Assembly: GCA_022448005.1 (NCBI GenBank)
Contig: JAKUTK010000006.1
Coordinates: 76,812-140,811, forward strand
Length of the DNA: 64,000 bases
Direction: 5' to 3'
DNA from: Pseudomonas sp.
GTDB taxonomy: Bacteria; Pseudomonadota; Gammaproteobacteria; Pseudomonadales; Pseudomonadaceae
The notes under the pieces were generated by a model. The model saw only the letters and a program-made list of their open reading frames with translations, was not told the DNA's origin and did no database searches. The translations under genes and the position numbers were made by a program. Of this stretch, positions 47,956 to 58,957 are shown in pieces (position 1 is the first letter of the stretch; each line of letters begins with the position of its first letter).

Positions 47956-49011
47956 TTAGCCGATGCGCTTTAGCGCATCGAGTAAGGCCTGATTTTGCTC
48001 CGGCGCCCCGACACTGATCCGCAGAAACTGGTCGATTCGCCCCATCTTGAAATGCCGCACGATGACGCCGTGCTCGCGCAGTCCGGCCGCCAGCGCAGCA
48101 GCATCGTGCTGCCGATGGCGCGCGAAGATGAAGTTCGCCGCCGAGGGCAGTACCTCGAAGCCCAACGCCTGCATCGCAAGCGTTACAGCGTCACGACTGG
48201 CAATCACCTGCTGACAGGTTTGCTCGAAATAGCCGCGATCTTCGAATGCAGCCGCAGCGCCAGCAATGGCGATACGGTCCAACGGGTAAGAATTGAAACT
48301 GTTCTTGATGCGCTCCAGCGCCTCGATCAGATCCGGATGCCCTACTGCCAGACCGACTCGCAACCCTGCCAGCGAGCGCGATTTGGACAACGTCTGGGTG
48401 ACCAGCAGGTTCGGGTAGCGGTCCACTAGCGCGATTGCTGATTCGCCGCCAAAGTCGATGTAGGCCTCGTCGACCACAACCACCGAATCGCGGTTTGCCT
48501 GCAGCAGCTGCTCAATCGCCTCAAGCGCCAGCAGGCAACCCGTCGGCGCGTTGGGATTGGGGAAAATGATGCCCCCGTTGGGCCGAGCGTAATCGGCTAT
48601 GTCGATCTGAAAATGGTCGTCCAGCGCGATGGTCTCGTAGTCGATGCCATACAGGCCGCAATAGACTGGGTAGAAGCTGTAGGTCACATCGGGGAACAGC
48701 AACGGCTTGCCATGCTGGAACAGCCCGTGGAAAACGTGGGCGAGCACCTCGTCCGAGCCATTGCCGACGAAAACCTGCTCAGGTCGAACGTGGTAGTAAT
48801 CAGCAACGGCGCGCTTGAGGCGCTCGCCGTTCGGATCGGGATACAACCGCAGGTTGTCATTCAGCTCGGCCTGCATCGCTGCAAGCGCCTTGGGCGACGG
48901 GCCGTAGGGGTTCTCATTAGTGTTGAGCTTGACCAGATTGGTCAGCTTTGGCTGCTCACCCGGCACATAGGGAACCAGCGCCTTGACGAAGGGGCTCCAG
49001 AATTTGCTCAT
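47956..49011 (-). CDS. hisC: Histidinol-phosphate aminotransferase
   Basis: The 351-residue PLP enzyme of histidine synthesis (class II aminotransferase fold) has [14 protein letters not shown] near residue 30, [10 protein letters not shown] near residue 80 and [11 protein letters not shown] near residue 165. The PLP lysine is in [16 protein letters not shown] near residue 215. ATG 49011 (MSKFWSPFV) is preferred to the frame start at 49032. It is the third gene of the hisG-hisD-hisC run but is set off from hisD by 196 bases that contain a REP pair. Confidence 0.94.
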   Translation of the reverse strand: MSKFWSPFVKALVPYVPGEQPKLTNLVKLNTNENPYGPSPKALAAMQAELNDNLRLYPDPNGERLKRAVADYYHVRPEQVFVGNGSDEVLAHVFHGLFQHGKPLLFPDVTYSFYPVYCGLYGIDYETIALDDHFQIDIADYARPNGGIIFPNPNAPTGCLLALEAIEQLLQANRDSVVVVDEAYIDFGGESAIALVDRYPNLLVTQTLSKSRSLAGLRVGLAVGHPDLIEALERIKNSFNSYPLDRIAIAGAAAAFEDRGYFEQTCQQVIASRDAVTLAMQALGFEVLPSAANFIFARHRQHDAAALAAGLREHGVIVRHFKMGRIDQFLRISVGAPEQNQALLDALKRIG

Positions 49012-49110
49012 CGGCCTTTGTCCTTGATTCAAATGGTTTGATCGCTAGCGGCTGGAGGCTGAACGAAAGAGCGCGCGAGCAGGAACCAGCCTTGGCTGCG
49101 CCTCCCAACC

Positions 49111-49170
49111 GTAGGAGCCAGCTTGTTGGCGAAGCTTTTGACGGCGGTTCGCGAGCAAGCTCGCTCCTAC
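49111..49170. repeat. REP doublet (REPIN-like) between hisC and hisD
   Basis: GTAGGAGCCAGCTTGTTGGC (49111-49130, continuing GAAGC) and TTCGCGAGCAAGCTCGCTCC (49148-49167, ending TAC) are two REP palindromes in opposite orientation separated by 12 bases. This is the usual form of mobile REP pairs in Pseudomonas. It lies between two genes expected to be cotranscribed, where it may protect or attenuate the message. Confidence 0.8.
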
Positions 49171-49207
49171 CCGTCCAGCCCGCAAGCCCGCAGCGCTTTG
49201 TTCGTCT

Positions 49208-50518
49208 CTACCGTTTTATCCGATATTCGGCGCTGCGGGCATGCGCCGTCAGCGACTCGCCGCGCGCCAGGACCGAAGCGACCTTGCCCAATTCTGACGC
49301 GCCTTCGGCCGAACAGTTGATGATCGAAGAGCGCTTCTGGAAATCGTACACGCCCAAGGGTGACGAGAATCGCGCTGTGCCCGATGTGGGCAGGACGTGA
49401 TTCGGCCCAGCGCAATAGTCGCCCAACGCCTCAGCCGTGTAACGCCCCATGAAGATCGCCCCTGCGTGTCGAATCTGCGGCAGCCACGCATCGGGATCAG
49501 CCACTGACAGCTCAAGGTGTTCGGGCGCAATGCGGTTAGCGACATCGATCGCCTGCTGCATGTCGGCAACCTGAATCAATGCCCCGCGCCCCTGCAGCGA
49601 GGCGCGAGCGATCTCGCTACGCTCAAGGCTGGGCAGCAAACGGGAAATGCTTTCAGCGACACGATCAAGAAAGGCTGCATCCGGGCTGACCAGTATCGAC
49701 TGCGCATCCTCGTCGTGCTCGGCCTGGGAAAACAGATCCATGGCGATCCAGTCGGGATCGGTCTGACCGTCGCACACCACCAGGATCTCGGAAGGGCCAG
49801 CGATCATATCGATGCCAACCTTGCCGAATACGTGACGCTTGGCTGTCGCGACGTAGATGTTGCCAGGCCCGACGATCTTGTCGACTGGCGGCACGCTTTC
49901 GGTCCCGTAGGCCAGCGCCGCGACGGCCTGAGCGCCACCGATGGTAAATACCCGGTCGACCCCAGCAATGCACGCCGCTGCCAAGACCAGTTCGTTGATT
50001 TCACCGCGAGGCGTGGGGACCACCATCACGACTTCCGGCACCCCGGCAACCTTTGCCGGAATGGCGTTCATCAAAACTGATGAAGGATACGATGCTTTGC
50101 CACCCGGCACGTAAAGCCCCGCGCGATCGAGCGGCGTCACCTTCTGTCCAAGCACGGTGCCGTCAGCTTCGGTGTAGGTCCAGGAGTCCTGCTTTTGTCT
50201 TTCATGATAGAGGCGGACACGTTCAGCGGCCGCTTCCAACGCCTGACGCTGAGCCGGGCTGATCCGCGTCAGCGCCAGTTCAAGCCGCTCGCGCGGCAGA
50301 ATCAGGTCAGCCATGGAGGCGACTTCAAGGCCGTCGAAGCGCTGGGTCAGCTCCACCAACGCGTCATCACCACGCTCGCGTACTGCCTTGATGATTTCCA
50401 ACACGCGCTGATTGACGCCATCATCAGACACGCTTTCCCAGCTCAGCAGATGATCCAGGTGTCGCGCGAAATCGGGATCAGCAGCATTGAGTCGGCGGAT
50501 GTCGATGGAAGCAGTCAT
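49208..50518 (-). CDS. hisD: Histidinol dehydrogenase
   Basis: The 436-residue zinc enzyme oxidises L-histidinol to L-histidine in two NAD steps. Signatures are [24 protein letters not shown] near residue 130 (in parts PGGKA and YPSSVLM), [13 protein letters not shown] near residue 205, [11 protein letters not shown] near residue 225 and AEHDEDAQS near 260. The start ATG 50518 has GAGG 6 bases upstream; another ATG at 50530 lacks this. It lies 131 bases downstream of hisG on the same strand. Confidence 0.94.
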   Translation of the reverse strand: MTASIDIRRLNAADPDFARHLDHLLSWESVSDDGVNQRVLEIIKAVRERGDDALVELTQRFDGLEVASMADLILPRERLELALTRISPAQRQALEAAAERVRLYHERQKQDSWTYTEADGTVLGQKVTPLDRAGLYVPGGKASYPSSVLMNAIPAKVAGVPEVVMVVPTPRGEINELVLAAACIAGVDRVFTIGGAQAVAALAYGTESVPPVDKIVGPGNIYVATAKRHVFGKVGIDMIAGPSEILVVCDGQTDPDWIAMDLFSQAEHDEDAQSILVSPDAAFLDRVAESISRLLPSLERSEIARASLQGRGALIQVADMQQAIDVANRIAPEHLELSVADPDAWLPQIRHAGAIFMGRYTAEALGDYCAGPNHVLPTSGTARFSSPLGVYDFQKRSSIINCSAEGASELGKVASVLARGESLTAHARSAEYRIKR

Positions 50519-50649
50519 AACGGGCCTCATGAAGGGATGAGTAGAGCAATGGTCAGGCGCCCTAGACTAACAAGCCGACCGCGCGGGCACCTGAAAATTT
50601 AGGCTATAACGCGGATCGGCTGGCCGGCCATGAACCGTCCGGCCTTTGA

Positions 50650-51279
50650 TCAATCGTGGTGTGCAATGGCGCTCTGGAGCGCATCGATCAGGGCCTGGAT
50701 GCGCGCATGCTGCATTTTCATCGAGGCCTTGTTGACCACCAGGCGCGAGCTGATCATTGCGATCAGCTCCTGAGGCTCCAATCCATTGGCGCGCAGCGTA
50801 TTGCCGGTGTCGACCACATCAATGATCTTGTCTGCCAATCCCACCAGCGGCGCGAGTTCCATAGAGCCGTAAAGCTTGATGATGTCGACCTGCCGCCCTT
50901 GCTCGGCGTAATAGCGCTTGGCAACGTTAACGAATTTAGTCGCGACTCGCAGTCGTCCCTTGGGCTCTGCTGCCCCGACCTTTCCGGCCGTCATCAGCTT
51001 GCAGTTGGCGATTCGCAGGTCGAGCGGTTCGTACAGCCCTTGCCCGCCGTATTCCATCAGCACGTCTTTGCCCGCCACGCCAAGATCCGCCGCGCCGTGC
51101 TCGACATAGGTCGGCACGTCCGTGGCACGCACGATCAACAGACGCACATCGTCTTGTGTGGTCGGAATGATCAGCTTGCGGCTTTTTTCTGGATTTTCGG
51201 TGGGGACGATACCGGCTGCCGCGAGCAGCGGCAGGGTATCGTCGAGAATGCGGCCTTTGGACAGGGCGATGGTGAGCAT
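50650..51279 (-). CDS. hisG: ATP phosphoribosyltransferase, short form
   Basis: The 209-residue enzyme starts histidine synthesis from ATP and PRPP. The length identifies HisG-S, which lacks the C-terminal regulatory domain and needs HisZ as a partner; hisZ is not in this window. Conserved parts are [14 protein letters not shown] near residue 6, [12 protein letters not shown] near residue 67, and the PRPP loop [14 protein letters not shown] (seen as [13 protein letters not shown]) near residue 155. It lies 107 bases after murA. Confidence 0.94.
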   Translation of the reverse strand: MLTIALSKGRILDDTLPLLAAAGIVPTENPEKSRKLIIPTTQDDVRLLIVRATDVPTYVEHGAADLGVAGKDVLMEYGGQGLYEPLDLRIANCKLMTAGKVGAAEPKGRLRVATKFVNVAKRYYAEQGRQVDIIKLYGSMELAPLVGLADKIIDVVDTGNTLRANGLEPQELIAMISSRLVVNKASMKMQHARIQALIDALQSAIAHHD

Positions 51280-51386
51280 TAACGGTTTATTCCTTGAAGC
51301 CTATTGATGGCGACCTTGGCATCAGCCCGGGCAGGTGCAGGTCTCGGCGCTGGCCGCCTGCAGCAAGCCGGCGGCCTGTTCCGATG

Positions 51387-52709
<1,323 letters not shown>

Positions 52710-52754
52710 TCAGCAATCGCGCGCGGACGGAGAGATGCCTGTAGTGACCGGCAA

Positions 52755-52994
52755 TCAGCTGCGCGCAAGCCAGTCGGCACGACTGAAGAATTTCATCGTA
52801 ACGGCGTGGATGCTGCCATCCGCAATCCACGGATTCAGATGTGCATAAATCTGCTGCTGACGCTTGACCGGGCTCAGGCCTGCCAATTCGTCGCTGATCA
52901 CATTCAACTGGAAGTTGCAGCCCTCGCCTTCGACTTCCACCTGAGCGCCTGAAAGTCTTTCTTCCAGGAAATTCTTAACTTCTACGGCCTGCAT
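52755..52994 (-). CDS. ibaG: BolA family protein IbaG
   Basis: The 79-residue BolA-like protein has the signature VEVEGEGCNFQLNVISDELAG and the C-terminal helix-strand with IHAVTMKFFS. BolA proteins pair with monothiol glutaredoxins in iron-sulfur handling. The position beside murA identifies IbaG (YrbA). ATG 52994 (MQAVEVKNFLEE) is the family start; an upstream frame from 53024 was rejected. It lies 102 bases before murA on the same strand. Confidence 0.9.
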   Translation of the reverse strand: MQAVEVKNFLEERLSGAQVEVEGEGCNFQLNVISDELAGLSPVKRQQQIYAHLNPWIADGSIHAVTMKFFSRADWLARS

Positions 52995-53039
52995 GTTCAA
53001 CCTCGATCGGCGCCGGACGCGCACGGCCGGCCATCATAC

Positions 53040-53070
53040 AAAAAAGCCCGGAGACTGCGAACCCCGCAGC
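53040..53070 (-). terminator. Intrinsic terminator after psiE
   Basis: On the minus strand CGGGG...CTCCG forms a hairpin (one G-T pair) ending in GGGC followed by six T (complement of 53040-53045). It separates the mla-psiE transcript from ibaG. Confidence 0.6.
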
Positions 53071-53094
53071 CACGCTGGCTGACGAAGCCGCATT

Positions 53095-53577
53095 TCAGTC
53101 GAGCGTTTCGGCATCGGCGTCACGACGCTGCGGATGCCGGCTGGCGGGCGTTACCGCCGGGAAACGGGATGACGCGAAGCGCACCACCAGGATAGCCATC
53201 GCCAGCAGCAGTATCGCGCCGGAAATATAGACGACCCCCATGTCCGGACGGTGATGGTGCGAGACGTCAGAGATCAACAGCCGGGTCAACGCAGTGATGG
53301 CCACATAGATCAAGAACCGCACCGGCATGTGGTTGGTCTTGAAATAAATACCCACCATCGCACCGAGCTCGAGATAGATAAACAGCAGCAGAATGTCATC
53401 AACGCTGATGCTGCCCTTTTCCACCATCCCCAGAAACGCGACCAACCCAGCCCAGGCGGTCACAGCTCCAATCGCGAACAGCGACAAGTAGTGGAAGGTC
53501 TCGACCAGAAGATTACCCAACGACTCAGCGGCCGAGTGCACCTTGGCCCGCGTCGATTCCGCCCAGCGCAGCAACAT
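53095..53577 (-). CDS. PsiE family phosphate-starvation-inducible membrane protein
   Basis: The 160-residue membrane protein has four hydrophobic segments (about 30-52, 62-82, 88-105, 114-135) and the PsiE core: DDILLLFIYLELGAMVGIYFKTNHMPVRFLIYVAITALTR (key parts LELGAMV, PVRFLIY). The function is not known. Its ATG overlaps the stop of mlaB by one base (TGATG). It is therefore the last gene of the mla operon here. I do not recall psiE at this position in P. aeruginosa. Confidence 0.85.
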   Translation of the reverse strand: MLLRWAESTRAKVHSAAESLGNLLVETFHYLSLFAIGAVTAWAGLVAFLGMVEKGSISVDDILLLFIYLELGAMVGIYFKTNHMPVRFLIYVAITALTRLLISDVSHHHRPDMGVVYISGAILLLAMAILVVRFASSRFPAVTPASRHPQRRDADAETLD

Positions 53578-53903
53578 CAGACAGCTCCCTCTGTTTCGCT
53601 CGCAAACGAAAGAACATCAAGCAAACCGGACACTCGGGCGAGCTCCCGCATATCCCCAGGCAGCCCGGCAACGACGAGCTCATCGCCCTGTTTTTGCGCG
53701 TCGCGCGTAAAAGCCAGAAGCAATGACAAGCCGACACTACTTGATCTTTCAACCGCACTGCAATCAACCGAGATACGCGTGCCCTTGGCCTGACGAATCA
53801 GTGCCTGACCTTGCCGTCGCAGAGCCGGGCCGGACTGGTAGTCAAGCATGCCCGCCAGGCGAAGCTCACCGCCAGCGCCTCGCTCAACCCGTCCGTCACT
53901 CAT
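53577..53903 (-). CDS. mlaB: MlaB, STAS-domain subunit of the Mla transporter
   Basis: The 108-residue cytoplasmic STAS protein supports the MlaFE complex, which moves phospholipids between membranes to keep outer-membrane asymmetry. DCSAVERSSSVGLSLLLAF near residue 45-60 is the STAS loop with the conserved serines. The ATG at 53903 lies inside the last codons of mlaC (8-base overlap). A longer frame to 54023 would run inside mlaC and is not used. Confidence 0.88.
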   Translation of the reverse strand: MSDGRVERGAGGELRLAGMLDYQSGPALRRQGQALIRQAKGTRISVDCSAVERSSSVGLSLLLAFTRDAQKQGDELVVAGLPGDMRELARVSGLLDVLSFASETEGAV

Positions 53904-54546
53904 CGCCCGCCGCCCGCTGGCCCGCCTCGGTGTCCTTGGCACGCGCCACCACCTCGGACCAGCCATCGATGGTCTTGTCCAGGTCGCCGTTGTTTTTCTG
54001 CATGGCGTCGGCAAATTGGTCACGGAACAGTTTACCGATGTTGATGCCGTTGATGATCACGTTGCGAACCATCCAATTCCCGCCATGATTGACCATGGTG
54101 TAGGAGACCGGATAGATCTCGCCCTGGCGACCGGTCACCTCCATGCCGACACTGGTGCGCTCGGGGTCCTGCCTGCCGCTGGCGGGCAGAACCTTGATCT
54201 GCTGATTGTTGTATTCCAGCAACGCGTTTCCATAGAACTGCATCAGGCTGCGCTTGAAGTTTTCCTGGAAGCGCGTCATCTGCGCCGGAGTGGCATTGCG
54301 CGAGTACTTCACAGTCATGATGCTCCGTGAAATTCCTTCGGCATCCACCACCGGCCCGAGAATGTCGTTGAGCGAATCGTAGAACGCACTAGGGTCCTGT
54401 CGATACTGCTCCTTGTTTGCCTTGAGATCGGCAAGCAGTTCGTCGGTGGTCCGCTGGATCACCTCATGGGCGCTAGGCGCCGCCTGGACCAGCAGTGGAA
54501 AGGCCGCCAGGAGTACCAGCAAAACGCGACGCAGGGCAGTCATCAT
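53896..54546 (-). CDS. mlaC: MlaC, periplasmic phospholipid-binding protein
   Basis: The 216-residue protein has an N-terminal signal peptide (ALRRVLLVLLAAFPLLVQAAPSAH, cut near residue 23). The mature part is the MlaC domain: LLADLKANKEQYRQDP, FYDSLNDILGPVVDAEGIS and VNHGGNWMVRNVIINGINIG. MlaC carries lipids across the periplasm between MlaA and MlaFEDB. The first of two tandem ATGs (54546) has GAGGTG 7 bases before it. It overlaps mlaD by a few bases on the 5' side unless the start is at 54546 exactly, where the stop of mlaD (54558) lies just upstream. Confidence 0.92.
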   Translation of the reverse strand: MMTALRRVLLVLLAAFPLLVQAAPSAHEVIQRTTDELLADLKANKEQYRQDPSAFYDSLNDILGPVVDAEGISRSIMTVKYSRNATPAQMTRFQENFKRSLMQFYGNALLEYNNQQIKVLPASGRQDPERTSVGMEVTGRQGEIYPVSYTMVNHGGNWMVRNVIINGINIGKLFRDQFADAMQKNNGDLDKTIDGWSEVVARAKDTEAGQRAAGDE

Positions 54547-54557
54547 GGGGTTGCACC

Positions 54558-55016
54558 TCACTCTTTATTGACCGAATTGAGTAGAAACTTGCCGATCAGC
54601 TCTTCCAGCACCAAGGACGACTGGGTATCGCGGATCGTATCGCCATCACCAAGCGTTTCTTCTTCACCACCGACGCTGATGCCGACGTATTTCTCGCCGA
54701 GCAACCCGGCCGTCAGGATCGAAGCGGTTGAGTCGGTCGGCAGGATATCGACGTCTTTCTGAACCTCCAGCGTGACACGTCCCGTATAGCTTTCGCGGTC
54801 CAGATCGATGGCGGTCACCTTACCGATGGTCACGCCGGCCATGGTGACCTTGGATCGGACACTCAGACCGGCAATATTGTCGAAATAGGCATAAAGCTTG
54901 TAGGTGTCGGTACTGTCGACGTTCAGGCCACTGACCCGCAGCGAAAGCAACAGCAAGGCCAGAACGCCCGCCAGCAGGAAAAGACCAACACCTATTTCCA
55001 GGGTGCGGATACGCAT
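54558..55016 (-). CDS. mlaD: MlaD, MCE-domain lipid-binding subunit
   Basis: The 152-residue protein has an N-terminal membrane anchor (about 7-27, GVGLFLLAGVLALLLLSL) and one MCE domain (about 38-118) with AYFDNIAGLSVRSKVTMAGVTIG and SILTAGLLGEKYVGIS. It forms the hexameric ring of the MlaFEDB complex. ATG 55016 overlaps the TGA of mlaE by one base and has GGAG 8 bases upstream. A TTG at 55019 was not used. Confidence 0.94.
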   Translation of the reverse strand: MRIRTLEIGVGLFLLAGVLALLLLSLRVSGLNVDSTDTYKLYAYFDNIAGLSVRSKVTMAGVTIGKVTAIDLDRESYTGRVTLEVQKDVDILPTDSTASILTAGLLGEKYVGISVGGEEETLGDGDTIRDTQSSLVLEELIGKFLLNSVNKE

Positions 55017-55813
55017 CAAAAATCTCCAAACATCAAGGCGGTCAGAATAAAGTCGAGGCCGAGCACGGCCAGCGAGGCATAGACGACGGTTCGTGTGGTG
55101 GCGCGACTGATGCCTTCGGAAGTGGGCTCGCAGTCATAGCCTTGAAACACCGCGATCCAGGTCACCACAACGGCGAATACCAGGCTCTTGACGACGCCGT
55201 TGAGCACGTCAGTGGCAAAGACAACACTGTTCTGCATGTTGGCCCAGAACGAGCCTTCATAAACTCCGAGCCAGTCCACCGCAACCATTGCCCCGCCCCA
55301 GATGCCGACCACGTTGAAAATCAGGGTGAGCAATGGCAGGGATATGAAACCGGCCCATAGCCGGGGTGCGACGATGTACTTCAACGGATCAACACCGATC
55401 ATTTCCAGGCTGGACAACTGCTCGGTGGACTTCATGTTGCCGATTTCGGCTGCCAACGCGGACCCCGCGCGGCCGGCGAACAACAGCGCCGTGACCACCG
55501 GCCCCAGTTCGCGCAGCAGTGTAAGCGCCACCATCTGGCCAACGGCCTGCTCAGAGCCATAGCTGCTGAGAATGCTGTAGCCCTGGAGGGACAGCACCAT
55601 GCCGATGAACACGCCGGAGACTACGACAATCGCAAGCGAGAGCACACCAACGGAGTAGAGCTGCCGCATCAACAGCGAAAATCGATTATCCAGGCCACTG
55701 GGACCGAACAAGGCGTGAAAAAGAAACAGCGTCGCGCGGCCCAGCGCTGCGACCACATTCATTCCAGCCTCACCAACCAGGCGAATCCGCTCGATCAAGG
55801 AACGCTTACGCAT
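55016..55813 (-). CDS. mlaE: MlaE, permease subunit of the Mla transporter
   Basis: This 265-residue inner-membrane permease has an N-terminal interfacial helix, then about five membrane segments. The family hallmarks [41 protein letters not shown] (key parts AGRAGSA, EIGNMK, EQLSALEVMG-like) occupy the middle, and [26 protein letters not shown] sequence follows. ATG 55813 lies inside the 3' end of mlaF, an 8-base overlap. It pairs with MlaF, MlaD and MlaB. Confidence 0.94.
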   Translation of the reverse strand: MRKRSLIERIRLVGEAGMNVVAALGRATLFLFHALFGPSGLDNRFSLLMRQLYSVGVLSLAIVVVSGVFIGMVLSLQGYSILSSYGSEQAVGQMVALTLLRELGPVVTALLFAGRAGSALAAEIGNMKSTEQLSSLEMIGVDPLKYIVAPRLWAGFISLPLLTLIFNVVGIWGGAMVAVDWLGVYEGSFWANMQNSVVFATDVLNGVVKSLVFAVVVTWIAVFQGYDCEPTSEGISRATTRTVVYASLAVLGLDFILTALMFGDF

Positions 55814-56621
55814 CGGAGCCTCGCAACAGATCATCGGCGTACGCCGGTGCCGGGAAGTGGAAAGGCACCGGACCGTCCGCAGCCCCCTTCATGAACTGCC
55901 GAATCCGCGGATTGGTCGACTCGTGAAGCTCTGCTGGCGTGCCCTGCCCCAGTACCTGGGCGTCTCCCACCACATAGATGTAGTCCGCGATGCTCGCCGT
56001 TTCGGCCAGGTCGTGGGAGACGACGATACTGGTGATCCCCAGCGCGTCGGTAAGCAATCGAATCAGCTGCACCAAAACGCCCATGGCGATGGGGTCCTGG
56101 CCCGCGAACGGCTCGTCGTACATCAGAATCTGAGGATCCAGCGCAATCGCGCGCGCCAACGCTACCCGCCGCTTCATCCCTCCCGACAGCTCTTCCGGCA
56201 TCAGCTCGACCGCGCCGCGCAAGCCAACCGCCTGAAGCTTCATCAGAACGATGTCCCGGATCATCTCTTCAGGCAGCTTGGTGTGAACGCGCAGCGGAAA
56301 GGCGACGTTTTCGAACACATCCAGGTCCGTGAACAAGGCGCCGCTCTGGAACAGCACGCCCATCTGCTTGCGCATGTCGAACAGCTCGCGGCGCGACAGC
56401 GTCGGCAAATTGGTGCCCGCCACCCAGACCTCGCCATGGGTCGGTTTGAGTTGGGCGGCGATCAGGCGCAGCAACGTAGTCTTGCCGCAGCCGGAAGGAC
56501 CCATGATGGCCGTCACCTTGCCGCGGGGAATGACTATGTCGACGTTATTGAAAATGCTCCGCTCACCGCGCTTGAAGGTGACACCCTTCAGCTCGACGGC
56601 GTTAGCGTTGGCGGCGCTCAT
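55806..56621 (-). CDS. mlaF: MlaF, ATPase subunit of the Mla transporter
   Basis: The 271-residue ABC ATPase is the first gene of the mlaFEDCB operon. Walker A is [13 protein letters not shown] near residue 43, the signature is [14 protein letters not shown] near 145 and Walker B is [14 protein letters not shown] near residue 167, with His in [13 protein letters not shown] in place of LSGGQ is typical of MlaF. GGAGATCC lies just before the ATG. It is divergent from kdsD. Confidence 0.95.
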   Translation of the reverse strand: MSAANANAVELKGVTFKRGERSIFNNVDIVIPRGKVTAIMGPSGCGKTTLLRLIAAQLKPTHGEVWVAGTNLPTLSRRELFDMRKQMGVLFQSGALFTDLDVFENVAFPLRVHTKLPEEMIRDIVLMKLQAVGLRGAVELMPEELSGGMKRRVALARAIALDPQILMYDEPFAGQDPIAMGVLVQLIRLLTDALGITSIVVSHDLAETASIADYIYVVGDAQVLGQGTPAELHESTNPRIRQFMKGAADGPVPFHFPAPAYADDLLRGSDA

Positions 56622-56843
56622 TGGATCTCCTCGGATACAGCCTGCGAATCAGACGCCCTCCGGTCTTTCGGAGGTACTTCGCAGAGCCGTTTTTAGCGGC
56701 GCGAACTATAGCACCGCACTATGGGCCTCCCAAGCCGGTCTCTGTATCGATGCATGAGCGAGCGCACATTTGTTCAGCCTGGGTTCAGTTTAGGCGCGAC
56801 GATCAGCACGACGCTTTTCAGTGGGCAGTGCCAGGTTTGCCGC

Positions 56844-56849
56844 TATAAT
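56844..56849 (+). promoter_or_regulatory. -10 promoter element before kdsD
   Basis: TATAAT lies 31 bases before the kdsD start in the divergent region; the -35 side is poor. It could start the kdsD-lptB message. Confidence 0.4.
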
Positions 56850-56879
56850 CGCGCGTTTTCATTCAGGCGATTCACAGAC

Positions 56880-57854
56880 ATGAGCCAGAGCAGCCAGCTG
56901 ATCGAGACTGCCCAGCGCACCATTCGCATGGAAATTGAGGCGGTGGAGCAGCTCAGCACCCGCATCGACGAACATTTTGTCAGAGCCTGCGAACTGATCC
57001 TTCAGTGCAAGGGCCGCGTCGTCGTTGTCGGCATGGGCAAGTCCGGGCACGTCGGCAATAAGATCGCCGCCACGCTCGCCAGCACCGGCACCACGGCCTT
57101 CTTCGTCCACCCGGCCGAGGCGAGCCATGGCGACATGGGCATGATCACGCATGACGACGTGGTGCTGGCGCTGTCCAACTCGGGGACTACCAGCGAAATC
57201 GTCACCTTGCTGCCACTGATCAAGCGCCTCGGCATCACGCTGATCAGCATGACGGGCAACCCGGAGTCAGTGCTCGCCAAGGCGGCTGCGGTCAACATTG
57301 ACGCGAGCGTCGCCATCGAGGCCTGCCCCCTGAATCTGGCGCCGACTTCATCGACCACCGTCAGCCTGGTACTGGGTGACGCGCTGGCAATCGCGCTACT
57401 GGAAGCACGCGGCTTCACCGCCGAGGACTTCGCTTTTTCACATCCGGGCGGCGCATTGGGCAGACGCCTTCTGCTGAAAGTCGAGCACGTGATGCACGCT
57501 GGTGATCGCCTACCACTGATCAGCCGCGGCACATCGCTGCGTGAGGCCTTGCTGGAAATGACTCAAAAAGGCCTCGGCATGACGGCGGTGGTAGAGGCAG
57601 ACGGCCGCCTGGCAGGAATCTTCACCGATGGCGATCTGCGCCGCACACTGGACAAAGGCATCGACGTTCGCCAGGCAAGCATCGATCAGGTCATGACGCT
57701 TCACGGCAAGACAGCGCACGCCGACATGCTCGCCGCCGAAGCGTTGAAAATCATGGAAGACAACAAGATCAACGCGCTGGTGGTGGTTGACGAAAACGAT
57801 CAGCCAATCGGTGCGCTGAACATGCATGATCTTTTGCGCGCAGGGGTGATGTAA
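56880..57854 (+). CDS. kdsD: D-arabinose 5-phosphate isomerase
   Basis: The 324-residue enzyme converts ribulose 5-phosphate to arabinose 5-phosphate, the first step of Kdo synthesis for LPS. The SIS domain is at about residues 35-175 (GMGKSGHVGNKIAATLASTG; SNSGTTSEIV; HGDMGMI) and two CBS domains follow at about 205-320. ATG 56880 (MSQSSQLIETAQ) is the family start; the upstream extension to 56721 is not. It leads the cluster kdsD-kdsC-lptC-lptA-lptB. Confidence 0.95.
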   Translation: MSQSSQLIETAQRTIRMEIEAVEQLSTRIDEHFVRACELILQCKGRVVVVGMGKSGHVGNKIAATLASTGTTAFFVHPAEASHGDMGMITHDDVVLALSNSGTTSEIVTLLPLIKRLGITLISMTGNPESVLAKAAAVNIDASVAIEACPLNLAPTSSTTVSLVLGDALAIALLEARGFTAEDFAFSHPGGALGRRLLLKVEHVMHAGDRLPLISRGTSLREALLEMTQKGLGMTAVVEADGRLAGIFTDGDLRRTLDKGIDVRQASIDQVMTLHGKTAHADMLAAEALKIMEDNKINALVVVDENDQPIGALNMHDLLRAGVM

Positions 57855-58376
57855 GTGAACGATCTGCTACGACGTGCCCGCGACATTCGCCTGGCCATAT
57901 TCGATGTGGACGGCGTGCTAACGGACGGCAAGCTGTACTTTCTTGTCGACGGCAGCGAATTCAAGACCTTCAATACCCTGGACGGTCACGGCATCAAGAT
58001 GCTGATCAACTCCGGCGTACGCACCGCCATCATCAGCGGTCGCAAGACGCCTGTGGTTGAGCGTCGGGCGCAAAACCTGGGCATTCAGCACCTGTATCAG
58101 GGACGTGAAGACAAGCTTGTAGTGCTCGACGAATTGCTTGGCGAACTCGGTCTCGACTACGCTGAAGTCGCTTACCTGGGCGATGACCTGCCGGACCTCC
58201 CAGTAATTCGCCGGGTAGGCCTGGGCATGGCGGTCGCCAGTGCTGACGCGTTCGTTCGCCAGCATGCCCACGGAGTGACATCCGCCCGTGGTGGCGAGGG
58301 CGCGGCGCGAGAGTTCTGCGAACTGATCATGCGCGCCCAGGGCAGTCTCGACGCGGCTCAGGCCGCTTACCTCTAG
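57855..58376 (+). CDS. kdsC: 3-deoxy-D-manno-octulosonate 8-phosphate phosphatase
   Basis: The 173-residue HAD-superfamily phosphatase releases Kdo from Kdo-8-phosphate. The nucleophile motif is LAIFDVDGVLTDG near residue 16; motif II is AIISGRKTP and motif IV is LGDDLPDLPVI near residue 110. It is the short tetramer-forming type without a cap. The start is GTG at 57855, directly after the kdsD stop, so the two are coupled. lptC follows after 8 bases. Confidence 0.94.
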   Translation: MNDLLRRARDIRLAIFDVDGVLTDGKLYFLVDGSEFKTFNTLDGHGIKMLINSGVRTAIISGRKTPVVERRAQNLGIQHLYQGREDKLVVLDELLGELGLDYAEVAYLGDDLPDLPVIRRVGLGMAVASADAFVRQHAHGVTSARGGEGAAREFCELIMRAQGSLDAAQAAYL

Positions 58377-58384
58377 AGGCAACC

Positions 58385-58957
58385 ATGCTAAGCAGGCTCC
58401 GCTTCCCCGCCATTCTGCTGCTGATCGCACTGCTTTTAGTCGCGATCGGCTACTGGAACATTCGCCCTGAAAGCTTTATGCAGGAGGCGCCGATCACCCA
58501 GGGCGTAGAGTCGCCCATTGACTTCTACGTCACCAATTCACGCACAGTGCAATACCAGCCGGACGGCAAGCGTAACTATGAGCTGACCGCGGAAAAGGTG
58601 GAGCATATCAAGACCAGCGATGTCAGCTTGCTGACCCGCCCGGACCTGCGCTCCTTTCGCGGCTCCGAGCTGCCGTGGCATATCACCAGTGAACGCGGCG
58701 AGGTCGGCCCGCAAGGCAAGGAAGTCGAGCTGATCGATAACGTCAAGGTCGAACGCAACGATGCCAAGGGGCGCCCGACCATCATCACTACCAGCCGGAT
58801 GACCGTCCTTCCCGAGAAGGATTATGCCGAGACCCGCCAACCCGTTAGAATCGTCGCCGCAAACGGTGTGACGACCGCTACGGGCATGAAAGCGTATCTA
58901 GACGAAGGCAGGATGCTCCTGCTATCCAACGTAAGAGGCCAGCATGAGCTGCGTTAA
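58385..58957 (+). CDS. lptC: LPS export protein LptC
   Basis: The 190-residue bitopic protein has one N-terminal membrane helix (about 7-24) and a periplasmic beta-jellyroll that passes LPS from LptBFG to LptA. Family parts are IDFYVTNSRTVQYQPDGKRNYELTAEKVEH and a late DYAETRQPVRIV segment. It overlaps lptA by 14 bases. The sequence is not strongly conserved in general, and position in the cluster supports the call. Confidence 0.93.
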   Translation: MLSRLRFPAILLLIALLLVAIGYWNIRPESFMQEAPITQGVESPIDFYVTNSRTVQYQPDGKRNYELTAEKVEHIKTSDVSLLTRPDLRSFRGSELPWHITSERGEVGPQGKEVELIDNVKVERNDAKGRPTIITTSRMTVLPEKDYAETRQPVRIVAANGVTTATGMKAYLDEGRMLLLSNVRGQHELR

